Part shown: piece by piece, positions 1 through 5,728 of the stretch
Layout: every line of letters starts with the position of its first letter
Position numbering within the stretch: the first letter of the stretch is position 1
Source of the DNA: Dictyoglomaceae bacterium
Lineage (GTDB): Bacteria; Dictyoglomota; Dictyoglomia; Dictyoglomales; Dictyoglomaceae
Reading direction: 5' to 3'
Length of the DNA stretch: 11,313 nucleotides
Assembly: GCA_028276205.1 (NCBI GenBank)
Contig: JAPYWU010000026.1
Location: forward strand, 1-11,313
Made by a program: the position numbers and the translations under genes
Notes under the pieces: model-generated
The model's database searches: none
Told to the model about the DNA's origin: nothing
Seen by the model: the letters and a program-made list of their open reading frames with translations, nothing else

Positions 1-613
1 CATCCCATGTCCATTTACCCTGCTTGTACAACTCTAATGGATCTGGTAATCCTGCCATCTCAAATTTCTCTTTATTATAATAAAGAATATATGGAAATAC
101 ATTGTCATTATATATATTTGTTACTGCGTAAGCTTGTCCTCTCCATGTGAAAAAGTCTACAGTACTTTTCCTAAAACCTACAGCATTCCAAAGATTTTTA
201 TCCTTAAAATCAATATACCTATTAAGAGGAAGAAGCATCTTCTTCATCATCCAAGTAGGTTTTTCACCTGCACCAATATACACTACATCTGCGCCCGCTC
301 CTGATAATATAGCCGCACTTAATTTAGGCCTATAGTTTTCCCATGTTGTATATACAATCTGTACTTTAGCACCAGTTATTTTTTCAAATTCTTCTCTTAC
401 TTGCTTTGCTGATCGTACACCTGGAATACTACTTTTTTCTTCTTCTGGCCAAAATTGCCAAACATAAATAGTCTTACCCCTGTATTTTTGTGTATCAATG
501 TTTAACGTATAATTCCCAACTTTTATTGTATATACCTTCTGACCAAAAGATGGAACTATGGCAGTTACAAACAAAAACATAAAAATTAAACTAAAGAGAA
601 AAATTTTTTTCAT
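1..613 (-). CDS. ABC transporter extracellular solute-binding protein (family 1 type), 5' part only
   Basis: The frame runs from ATG at 611-613 off the left edge, giving 204 residues of a protein that is normally about 400-550 long. Residues 1-24 form a signal peptide: MKK, a hydrophobic core (about 4-20), then PSFG before Q25. There is no lipobox cysteine, so it looks like a freely secreted or periplasmic protein rather than a lipoprotein. The mature start has a short extension (about 25-45) before the first strand KTIYVWQFWP (47-56). An EEFEK-x-TGAKVQ region (74-85), an ADVVYIG strand (109-114), and YYNKEKFEMAGLPDPLELY (178-196) followed by GKWTWD (199-204) match family 1 sugar-binding proteins. 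The inferred role is to capture a sugar or oligosaccharide and deliver it to an ABC importer, whose permeases would lie beyond the left edge. A strong ribosome binding site fixes the start. The AraC-type gene upstream, in the same direction, is a likely regulator. The substrate cannot be told. Confidence 0.85.
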   Translation of the reverse strand, partial: MKKIFLFSLIFMFLFVTAIVPSFGQKVYTIKVGNYTLNIDTQKYRGKTIYVWQFWPEEEKSSIPGVRSAKQVREEFEKITGAKVQIVYTTWENYRPKLSAAILSGAGADVVYIGAGEKPTWMMKKMLLPLNRYIDFKDKNLWNAVGFRKSTVDFFTWRGQAYAVTNIYNDNVFPYILYYNKEKFEMAGLPDPLELYKQGKWTWD

Positions 614-621
614 TGCTTAAA

Positions 622-627
622 CCTCCC
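622..627 (-). promoter_or_regulatory. Ribosome binding site of the solute-binding protein gene
   Basis: On the minus strand GGGAGG lies 8 nt before the ATG at 611-613. It is a near-perfect Shine-Dalgarno sequence and decides this start. Confidence 0.7.
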
Positions 628-637
628 ACCTTTAAAA

Positions 638-749
638 ATTCATGTCTTTCAATTAATTTTATCTTTAATAAAATTTTAACTTCTACTACAATCTTGGTAA
701 AAAATAAAAATTTTTTGCTTTATATTAAAATCTCATTAAAAACATGAAT
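638..749. repeat. Widely spaced inverted repeat flanking the transporter promoter
   Basis: ATTCATGT at 638-645 is matched by its exact reverse complement ACATGAAT at 742-749, 96 bp apart. The putative promoter lies between the two copies. Such spacing could suit a looping activator such as the neighbouring AraC-type protein, but an 8-bp match in AT-rich DNA can arise by chance. Confidence 0.25.
673..701 (-). promoter_or_regulatory. Putative promoter of the solute-binding protein gene
   Basis: On the minus strand TTTACC (696-701) and TAAAAT (673-678) are separated by 17 bp. Each matches four or five of six positions of the sigma-70-type consensus. The predicted leader is about 50 nt and contains the ribosome binding site. 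The region is so AT-rich that other -10 candidates exist nearby (for example around 658-668), so the exact placement is weak. It sits in the 204-bp gap (614-817) between the AraC-type gene and the transporter gene. That gap has no gene and no clear terminator. Confidence 0.35.
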
Positions 750-817
750 GGATTAATAATAGACTAAAATTTATATATTTTCAATGATGTTAAAGATTTA
801 GAAATACCTTTATAAAT

Positions 818-1678
818 TTAATAATTTTGCTTTCTAAACTTTAGAGGTGTTATCTGCATATGTCTCTTGAATACTTTAATAAAATAACTTATGTTATTAA
901 AACCACATTCTAAAGCTATCTCAGATATGCTCATGTCAGTGTTTCTAAGTAACTCTATAGCCCTTTCCACTCTCACTTTATTTATATATTCTACTGGACT
1001 CATTTTAAGACTTTCTTTAAATAATCTACAAAGATAAAATTTACTCATATCTACTTCCTTACTTAATTCTTCTAGTGTAAGATCTTTGTTATAATTTTTG
1101 TTTATATAATTTAACACATCCTTAATTCTCTCTAATTTATAACCTAATCTACCATCAGTTTTGGCTGGTTGTATATAATATCTAAAAAGCCTTCCAAAAA
1201 TATCAAAAAGCAAGCTTTTGATAAAAAGTTCATAGCCATATGATTTTTTTACAAAAGCGTCAATAATATCCTCTATGTCTCTTCTTATTTTGTCATCATT
1301 TATCAAATTTGGTATATATATTTTTTTATTAATAAGCGGTATAAAATATTCATATTTACAATAATCTGGTTCTTCAGAATAAAGAATTCCAAGATCAAAT
1401 ACAATCGCATATCCTATTGTTCTTCTTATAAGTTCTTCTCCAGAATGAATTGAACCCCCATTGACAAAAAGATACTCTCCTTCTTTTATTCTATACTCAT
1501 AACTATCAATATAGAATCTACCTATACCTTTTTTTATATAAAGTATTTCAAATTCACTATGCCAATGAGGATCTACCCTACCATTTTTATAGACAAATAT
1601 GTCCTCATGGACAAAAAGATGAAAATCTGGTGTTCCATGGTCAATATCTTCTATTAAATCTGCTTTCTTATGTTTCAT
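818..1678 (-). CDS. AraC family transcriptional regulator with N-terminal cupin-like sensor domain
   Basis: Using the ATG at 1676-1678 the protein has 286 residues; an upstream in-frame GTG at 1730-1732 would give 304. Numbers here follow the 304-residue frame. An AraC-type cupin-like ligand domain covers about 35-115, with the HWHSEFE motif (56-62) and a YRIKEGEYLFVNGGSIHSGE stretch (80-99). The C-terminal AraC DNA-binding domain covers about 200-304. Its two helix-turn-helix units are LEELSKEVDMSKFYLCRLFK (220-239) and ISEIALECGFNNISYFIKVF (269-288), followed by a TPLKFRK end. It probably senses a sugar and controls the co-directional solute-binding protein gene downstream. The shorter start is preferred because AAGG precedes it by 5 nt, the GTG has no ribosome binding site, and two TATAAT boxes lie between the two starts. 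Confidence 0.88.
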   Translation of the reverse strand: MKHKKADLIEDIDHGTPDFHLFVHEDIFVYKNGRVDPHWHSEFEILYIKKGIGRFYIDSYEYRIKEGEYLFVNGGSIHSGEELIRRTIGYAIVFDLGILYSEEPDYCKYEYFIPLINKKIYIPNLINDDKIRRDIEDIIDAFVKKSYGYELFIKSLLFDIFGRLFRYYIQPAKTDGRLGYKLERIKDVLNYINKNYNKDLTLEELSKEVDMSKFYLCRLFKESLKMSPVEYINKVRVERAIELLRNTDMSISEIALECGFNNISYFIKVFKRHMQITPLKFRKQNY

Positions 1679-1705
1679 ATCCACCTTACTAAATTTAAAC
1701 TTTTC

Positions 1706-1744
1706 ATTATATTTATTATAGACTAAAAACACAAATTTAGTTAA
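1706..1744 (-). promoter_or_regulatory. Putative promoter(s) of the AraC-type regulator
   Basis: On the minus strand there are two perfect TATAAT boxes in tandem (1715-1720 and 1706-1711). The first has TTAACT at 1739-1744 with an 18-bp spacer. The second has TTGTGT at 1729-1734 with a 17-bp spacer. Transcription would start near 1700-1708, downstream of the GTG at 1732, so only the ATG at 1678 would be in the mRNA. This region overlaps the divergent phosphatase promoter. Confidence 0.5.
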
Positions 1745-1747
1745 AAT
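1719..1747 (+). promoter_or_regulatory. Putative promoter of the histidine phosphatase gene, leaderless or nearly so
   Basis: TAGACT (1719-1724) and TAAAAT (1742-1747) are separated by 17 bp. The expected transcription start (about 1754) is only a few bases before the ATG at 1759, and no Shine-Dalgarno sequence is present. The reading frame upstream of the ATG is closed by TAG at 1738-1740, with no alternative start between. Confidence 0.5.
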
Positions 1748-1758
1748 TTCATTTTAGT

Positions 1759-2376
1759 ATGGGAGAAATATATCTGATAAGACACGGAGAAACAGATTGG
1801 AATAAAGAAGGAAGATTTCAGGGAAGAACAGATATCCCCTTAAATGAAAGGGGCAAAAGACAAGCCCAAATCTTGTCCGAATATTTAATTAAGGAAAACA
1901 TTGATTTTATTTACTCAAGCCCTTTAAAAAGAGCTTATGAAACAGCTCTTCCTTTATCGCAAAAGTTAAATAAAGAGATTATTATAAGAAAAAATTGGAT
2001 AGAGTTTGATTTTGGAGAATGGGAAGGACTTACTGTAAAAGAAGTACATGAAAAATATCCTATAGAGAGAGATTTATGGTTATATCATACTGAGAGAGGA
2101 AGAATTCCTAAAGGTGAAAGTTTTAAAAACGCCTATGAAAGATTAAAATTAGAAAAAGAATTTATTTTAGAAGAACATCAAAACCATAAAATAGTAATAT
2201 TTACTCATGGAGCAATAATAAGAGCAGCATTATATGTGTTTTTAGAAATTCCTTACTTAGGATTTGGAAGAGTTACTGTTAGTTCTTGTTCTGTTACCCA
2301 CTTTAAAATAAATAGAGGTAAATTTATTCTTACCAGGTTAAACTATTTATTCCCCCATGAAATTTTTGAGATTTAA
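1759..2376 (+). CDS. Histidine phosphatase family protein (phosphoglycerate-mutase-like; CobC/PhoE type)
   Basis: The 205-residue protein is a complete branch 1 histidine phosphatase. The RHGET motif is at 8-12, with H9 as the nucleophile that becomes phosphorylated. SSPLKRAYETA (53-63) supplies the phosphate-binding arginine R58. EFDFGEWEG (82-90) carries the acid-base glutamate, and FTHGAIIRA (148-156) carries the second catalytic histidine H150. The length fits cofactor-independent phosphatases (alpha-ribazole phosphatase, PhoE, GpmB-like) better than the 230-250-residue glycolytic mutases. The substrate cannot be told from sequence, and no cobalamin genes are nearby, so no symbol is given. 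It is transcribed alone, divergent from the AraC-type gene, and its stop lies 18 bp from the 3' end of the convergent tRNA gene. No terminator hairpin is visible in that gap. Confidence 0.88.
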   Translation: MGEIYLIRHGETDWNKEGRFQGRTDIPLNERGKRQAQILSEYLIKENIDFIYSSPLKRAYETALPLSQKLNKEIIIRKNWIEFDFGEWEGLTVKEVHEKYPIERDLWLYHTERGRIPKGESFKNAYERLKLEKEFILEEHQNHKIVIFTHGAIIRAALYVFLEIPYLGFGRVTVSSCSVTHFKINRGKFILTRLNYLFPHEIFEI

Positions 2377-2393
2377 ACTCTAAAACTTTTAAT

Positions 2394-2489
<96 letters not shown>

Positions 2490-2500
2490 AAGCATTGAAG

Positions 2501-2530
2501 ATTATACCATAGGGTATTAACAAAAAGCAA
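2501..2530 (-). promoter_or_regulatory. Promoter of tRNA-Ser
   Basis: On the minus strand a perfect TATAAT (2501-2506) lies 11 bp before the mature tRNA 5' end. TTGCTT (2525-2530) is 18 bp further upstream. The tRNA therefore probably has its own start and does not depend on read-through from the Clp-N gene, which ends 71 bp upstream. Confidence 0.6.
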
Positions 2531-2560
2531 TATTAATGAAAAGCCCTAAACTTGAGTTAA

Positions 2561-2980
2561 CTATTTTTGAAGTTCTTTAATTATTTTATCTAAATTTACT
2601 CCTTGTGAATTAAGAATTTTACTTGCAAAAGATGTATTTTCTTTTAAGATTCCTAAAAGTAGATGCTCAGAATCTACCACATTATCACCAAATTTTTTTG
2701 CAAACTCTTGAGCATAATCTAAAATTTTTGATAATTTTTGACTTATTGGATACATTTCATACTTGTCGGTTTTGAGATTCTTAATTTCCTTCTCTAATTC
2801 TGCTTTTATTTTCTTCAAATCTACTCCCATCTTTTTAAGAATTCCACCAACGATGCTATTTTCTTCTTTTATTAATCCTAAAAGCAAATGCTCCACATCA
2901 ACACAAGGAGAACTATAAGCTAATGCAATCTCCTGAGCATAAATTAAAAATTTATCAGCCCTAATTTTGAAAGTCTTCAT
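2561..2980 (-). CDS. Free-standing Clp N-terminal (double Clp repeat) domain protein
   Basis: The 139-residue protein consists only of the two Clp N repeats found at the start of ClpC/ClpA. Repeat 1 (about 4-66) contains VDVEHLLLGLIKEE (27-40), and repeat 2 (about 78-139) contains VVDSEHLLLGILKE (101-114). The EHLLLG core recurs in both. There is no Walker A/B motif and no room for an AAA+ domain, so it cannot unfold proteins itself. In ClpC this domain docks adaptors and substrates, and glutamates at the equivalent of E30 and E105 help bind phosphoarginine in Bacillus subtilis ClpC. Both are kept here. It could act as an adaptor, decoy or substrate receptor for a ClpC encoded elsewhere; that is inference. 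GGGAGGG at 2988-2994, 7 nt before ATG, fixes the start. It is divergent from polX. Confidence 0.88.
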   Translation of the reverse strand: MKTFKIRADKFLIYAQEIALAYSSPCVDVEHLLLGLIKEENSIVGGILKKMGVDLKKIKAELEKEIKNLKTDKYEMYPISQKLSKILDYAQEFAKKFGDNVVDSEHLLLGILKENTSFASKILNSQGVNLDKIIKELQK

Positions 2981-2987
2981 AAAATTT

Positions 2988-2994
2988 CCCTCCC
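2988..2994 (-). promoter_or_regulatory. Ribosome binding site of the Clp-N gene
   Basis: GGGAGGG on the minus strand, 7 nt before the ATG at 2978-2980, supports this start. Confidence 0.65.
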
Positions 2995-3016
2995 TCTACC
3001 CATCACTATTTTAGAT

Positions 3017-3045
3017 ATTTTACAATATATAAAAACTACTTACAA
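3017..3045 (-). promoter_or_regulatory. Putative promoter of the Clp-N gene
   Basis: On the minus strand TTGTAA (3040-3045) and TAAAAT (3017-3022) are separated by 17 bp. Transcription would start near 3010 and leave a leader of about 30 nt with the ribosome binding site. No CIRCE element or CtsR-type heptad repeat is visible, so classic heat-shock control is not supported. Confidence 0.5.
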
Positions 3046-3055
3046 GAGATATAGC

Positions 3056-3078
3056 ATTACAAAAAGAATCTTTGTAAT
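3056..3078. promoter_or_regulatory. Candidate operator dyad between the Clp-N and polX promoters
   Basis: ATTACAAA (3056-3063) and TTTGTAAT (3071-3078) form a perfect 8-bp inverted repeat with a 7-bp spacer. It lies 10 bp upstream of the Clp-N -35 box and 13 bp upstream of the polX -35 box. It could be a protein-binding site acting on both genes. The motif is not one I can assign to a known regulator. Confidence 0.45.
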
Positions 3079-3091
3079 TTATTTAACAAAT

Positions 3092-3122
3092 TTGAGTATT
3101 CTATACAAAATAATGATATAAT
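3092..3122 (+). promoter_or_regulatory. Putative extended -10 promoter of polX, leaderless
   Basis: TATAAT at 3117-3122 is preceded by TG one base upstream (TGA before the box), forming an extended -10 element. A weak TTGAGT at 3092-3097 sits at a long 19-bp spacing. Only 6 bp separate the -10 box from the ATG at 3129, so transcription would begin at or next to the start codon. No Shine-Dalgarno sequence is present, and TGA at 3114-3116 closes the frame upstream. Confidence 0.6.
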
Positions 3123-3128
3123 AAGAAT

Positions 3129-4871
3129 ATGAAGAATAGAGAAGTTGCACAAATATTAGATGAAATTGCCACCCTTTTAGAGATAAAAGGAGAAAACAAA
3201 TATAAAATTGCAGCTTATCAAGAAGCTGCAAGAAGAATAGAGAATTTACCAGAAGATATAGAAAAATTATTTAAAGAAGGAAAATTATATCAAATAAAAG
3301 GGATTGGAGAAAGTATTGGGCAAAAGATAAAAGAATATTTAACTACAGGAAAGGTAACCTATTTAGAAGAATTACGAAAAGAAATACCACCAGAAATCCT
3401 TGAACTCTTAAAGATTCCAGGAATTGGTCCCAAACTTGCATACAGGCTTTATACTGAGCTTGGAATAAAAGATTTAGAATCCTTAGAGAAGGCAGCAAAA
3501 GAAGGTAAAATAAGGCTGTTACCAAGACTTGGACCAAAGGTTGAGCAAAATATATTAGAAGCTATAAAAGAATACAAAGAAAAACAGCAAGTATCAGAAA
3601 GAATACCTTTGGGGGTAGCCTTACCTTTAGTAGAAGAGATCGTAAATTATCTATCTCAATATCCATTTGTAACTGATATAGTACCAGCAGGAAGTATAAG
3701 AAGAAGAAAAGAAACCATAGGAGATATTGATATTCTTATTACTACTAATGACATGGATAAAGTAAATCAGGTTCTTAAAAGCTTACCTATATTAAGAAAC
3801 ATCCTTGCAGCTGGAACAACCAAAACAAGTATTATAGTAGAACCCGGAATTCAAGTAGATTTCAGAGTTGTAGACAAAAGTTCCTTTGGATCCGCCCTTC
3901 AATATTTTACTGGATCTAAAGCTCATAATATAAAGCTAAGAGAAATAGCCATAAAAAAGGGATTGAAAATTAATGAATATGGAGTTTTTAGGATTAGTGA
4001 TAACAAAAAGTTATGTGGAGAAAAAGAGGAGGAAATTTATGAAATATTAGGTTTACAGTTTATACCTCCTGAACTCAGAGAAGATCAAGGTGAAATAGAA
4101 TCAGCAATGGAAGGAAAACTACCAGTATTAATTGAAGAGAAAGATATTTTAGGAGATATGCATGTACATACTGACTGGAGTGATGGTGCAAACACCCTGG
4201 AAGAAATGGTAGAGATGGCATATAGATTAGGATACAAATATGTAGTAATATCAGACCATAGTCAGGCTCTTGGAGTTGCAGGCGGTTTAACTCCAGAACA
4301 AATTGAAAAACAGAGACAAAGAATCAACGAATTAAATAGGAAATATAGGGATTTCAAAATTTTACATAGTATTGAAGCTAATATATTAAGCGATGGGAGC
4401 ATAGATTTACCAGAGGAAGTTTTAAAGAATTTTGATCTTGTTATTGCGGGATTACATTCTGGCTTTAAACAACCAAAGGAGAAAATAACTGAGAGATTAA
4501 TTTCTGCCATTAAAAATCCATGGGTAGATATAATAAGCCATCCTACAGGAAGATTAATAAATAAAAGACCAGCCTATGAGGTAGATTTTCCTGCTATTCT
4601 TTATTGGGCTAAAGAAACAGGTACTGTACTGGAAATAAATGCTCAACCTGATAGACTTGATTTATGTGATATAGATGCTAGAATGGCTCGTGAGAAATAC
4701 GGTATTTATTTATCCATAGGAACAGATAGTCATGATATTCGTAGTTATTCTCTTATAAAGTATGGAATTTATGTGGCAAGAAGGGCTTGGCTTAGAAAAG
4801 AAGATGTTCTAAATACATATCCTTGGGAAGAAGTAAAACTTAAACTTAAAAGATATAAAGAGAAAAGATGA
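3129..4871 (+). CDS. polX: DNA polymerase/3'-5' exonuclease PolX
   Basis: The 580-residue protein has the full bacterial PolX architecture and length. An 8-kDa-type helical domain (about 1-80) and helix-hairpin-helix motifs (KGIGESIGQKI 57-67; IPGIGPKLA 96-104) bind DNA. The nucleotidyl-transferase palm has GSIRRRKETIGDIDILI (188-204) with metal-binding D199 and D201, and the third aspartate D244 in VDFRVV. The C-terminal PHP domain (about 340-570) keeps its metal ligands: HVHTDWSDG (345-353), DH (376-377), E416, H443 in GLHS, H471 in SHPTGR and D533/H535 in GTDSHD. The protein fills short gaps in base-excision repair, and the PHP domain gives 3'-5' exonuclease and possibly AP-endonuclease activity. 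No active-site loss is seen. The start is the only one possible, since TGA lies five codons upstream. Its stop overlaps the trmI start. Confidence 0.96.
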   Translation: MKNREVAQILDEIATLLEIKGENKYKIAAYQEAARRIENLPEDIEKLFKEGKLYQIKGIGESIGQKIKEYLTTGKVTYLEELRKEIPPEILELLKIPGIGPKLAYRLYTELGIKDLESLEKAAKEGKIRLLPRLGPKVEQNILEAIKEYKEKQQVSERIPLGVALPLVEEIVNYLSQYPFVTDIVPAGSIRRRKETIGDIDILITTNDMDKVNQVLKSLPILRNILAAGTTKTSIIVEPGIQVDFRVVDKSSFGSALQYFTGSKAHNIKLREIAIKKGLKINEYGVFRISDNKKLCGEKEEEIYEILGLQFIPPELREDQGEIESAMEGKLPVLIEEKDILGDMHVHTDWSDGANTLEEMVEMAYRLGYKYVVISDHSQALGVAGGLTPEQIEKQRQRINELNRKYRDFKILHSIEANILSDGSIDLPEEVLKNFDLVIAGLHSGFKQPKEKITERLISAIKNPWVDIISHPTGRLINKRPAYEVDFPAILYWAKETGTVLEINAQPDRLDLCDIDARMAREKYGIYLSIGTDSHDIRSYSLIKYGIYVARRAWLRKEDVLNTYPWEEVKLKLKRYKEKR

Positions 4872-5728
4872 AAATAAGAAGAAAAGGAAAACTCTCCGAA
4901 GGAGAATGGGTCATCCTTTGGGAAAGTAAAAGACGATATCTTATTCAATTAGAAAAAGATAAGATTTTCCATTACCATAAGGGTTATGTACAACATAATG
5001 ATATAATAGGGCTTGAAGAAGGAAGTATTATAAAATCATCCCATGGAGGAAATCTCTTAGTTTTAAGACCAACCTATGCTGACTATATCCTTGAAATGCC
5101 AAGAGGTGCCCAAATTATATATCCTAAGGACATAGGCACCATATTAATATGGGGAGACATCTATCCTGGAGCAAGGGTATTAGAGGCTGGTATAGGATCT
5201 GGAGCTCTCACCATAGCACTTTTACAAGCAGTAGGAGAAACTGGAGTTGTCATATCCTATGAGATAAGAGAGGATTTTGCAAAAAGGGCACTTACAAATA
5301 TAGAAAATTTCTTAGGAAGAAGAGATAATCATATATTAAGATTAAAGGATATATACCAAGAAATAGACGAAGAAGATAAAGATATAGATAGAGTTATTCT
5401 TGATCTTCCAGAACCATGGAGAGCTATTAAACACATTGATAAAGTTTTAAGACCAGGTGGAATACTTGTAATATATATGCCCACAATATTACAAGTCCAA
5501 AAAACAGTAGAAACCTTAGAGAGCTTTAAATCCTTTACCCTTGTAGAAACTATAGAAACCCTACTTAGGCCATGGCAGATAGAGGGCTTATCTGTAAGAC
5601 CTTATCATAGAATGGTAGCCCATACTGCTTTTCTAACTATAGCAAGAAAAGTAATTATAAAAGAAGAGAATATATTTCAGAAGGCTTTGCCTTCTGTAGA
5701 AACTGAAGAAAATTTTGAACCAAATTAA
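4868..5728 (+). CDS. trmI: tRNA (adenine(58)-N1)-methyltransferase TrmI
   Basis: The 286-residue protein methylates N1 of A58 in the tRNA T loop, a modification important for tRNA stability at high temperature. The N-terminal small domain (about 1-75) precedes a Rossmann methyltransferase fold. SAM motif I is VLEAGIGSGALT (104-115), YEIRED (131-136) holds the ribose-binding acidic residue, and DLPEPW (179-184) is the family catalytic motif. RPYHRMVAHTAFLTIARK (244-261) is the conserved C-terminal block. The family normally ends near here; the last roughly 24 residues form an extra tail. ATGA couples the start to the polX stop, so it is probably translated from the same mRNA. The tail lies antisense to the end of recJ (74-nt overlap). 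Confidence 0.93.
   Translation: MKIRRKGKLSEGEWVILWESKRRYLIQLEKDKIFHYHKGYVQHNDIIGLEEGSIIKSSHGGNLLVLRPTYADYILEMPRGAQIIYPKDIGTILIWGDIYPGARVLEAGIGSGALTIALLQAVGETGVVISYEIREDFAKRALTNIENFLGRRDNHILRLKDIYQEIDEEDKDIDRVILDLPEPWRAIKHIDKVLRPGGILVIYMPTILQVQKTVETLESFKSFTLVETIETLLRPWQIEGLSVRPYHRMVAHTAFLTIARKVIIKEENIFQKALPSVETEENFEPN

Noticed and set aside
147..335. A 62-codon open frame on the plus strand near the left edge
   Set aside because: It is antisense to the clear solute-binding protein frame, which has a signal peptide, a ribosome binding site and family motifs.
2981..3128. CIRCE or CtsR heat-shock operator upstream of the Clp-N gene
   Set aside because: Neither the CIRCE inverted repeat nor the CtsR heptad direct repeat is present; the dyad at 3056-3078 has a different sequence.
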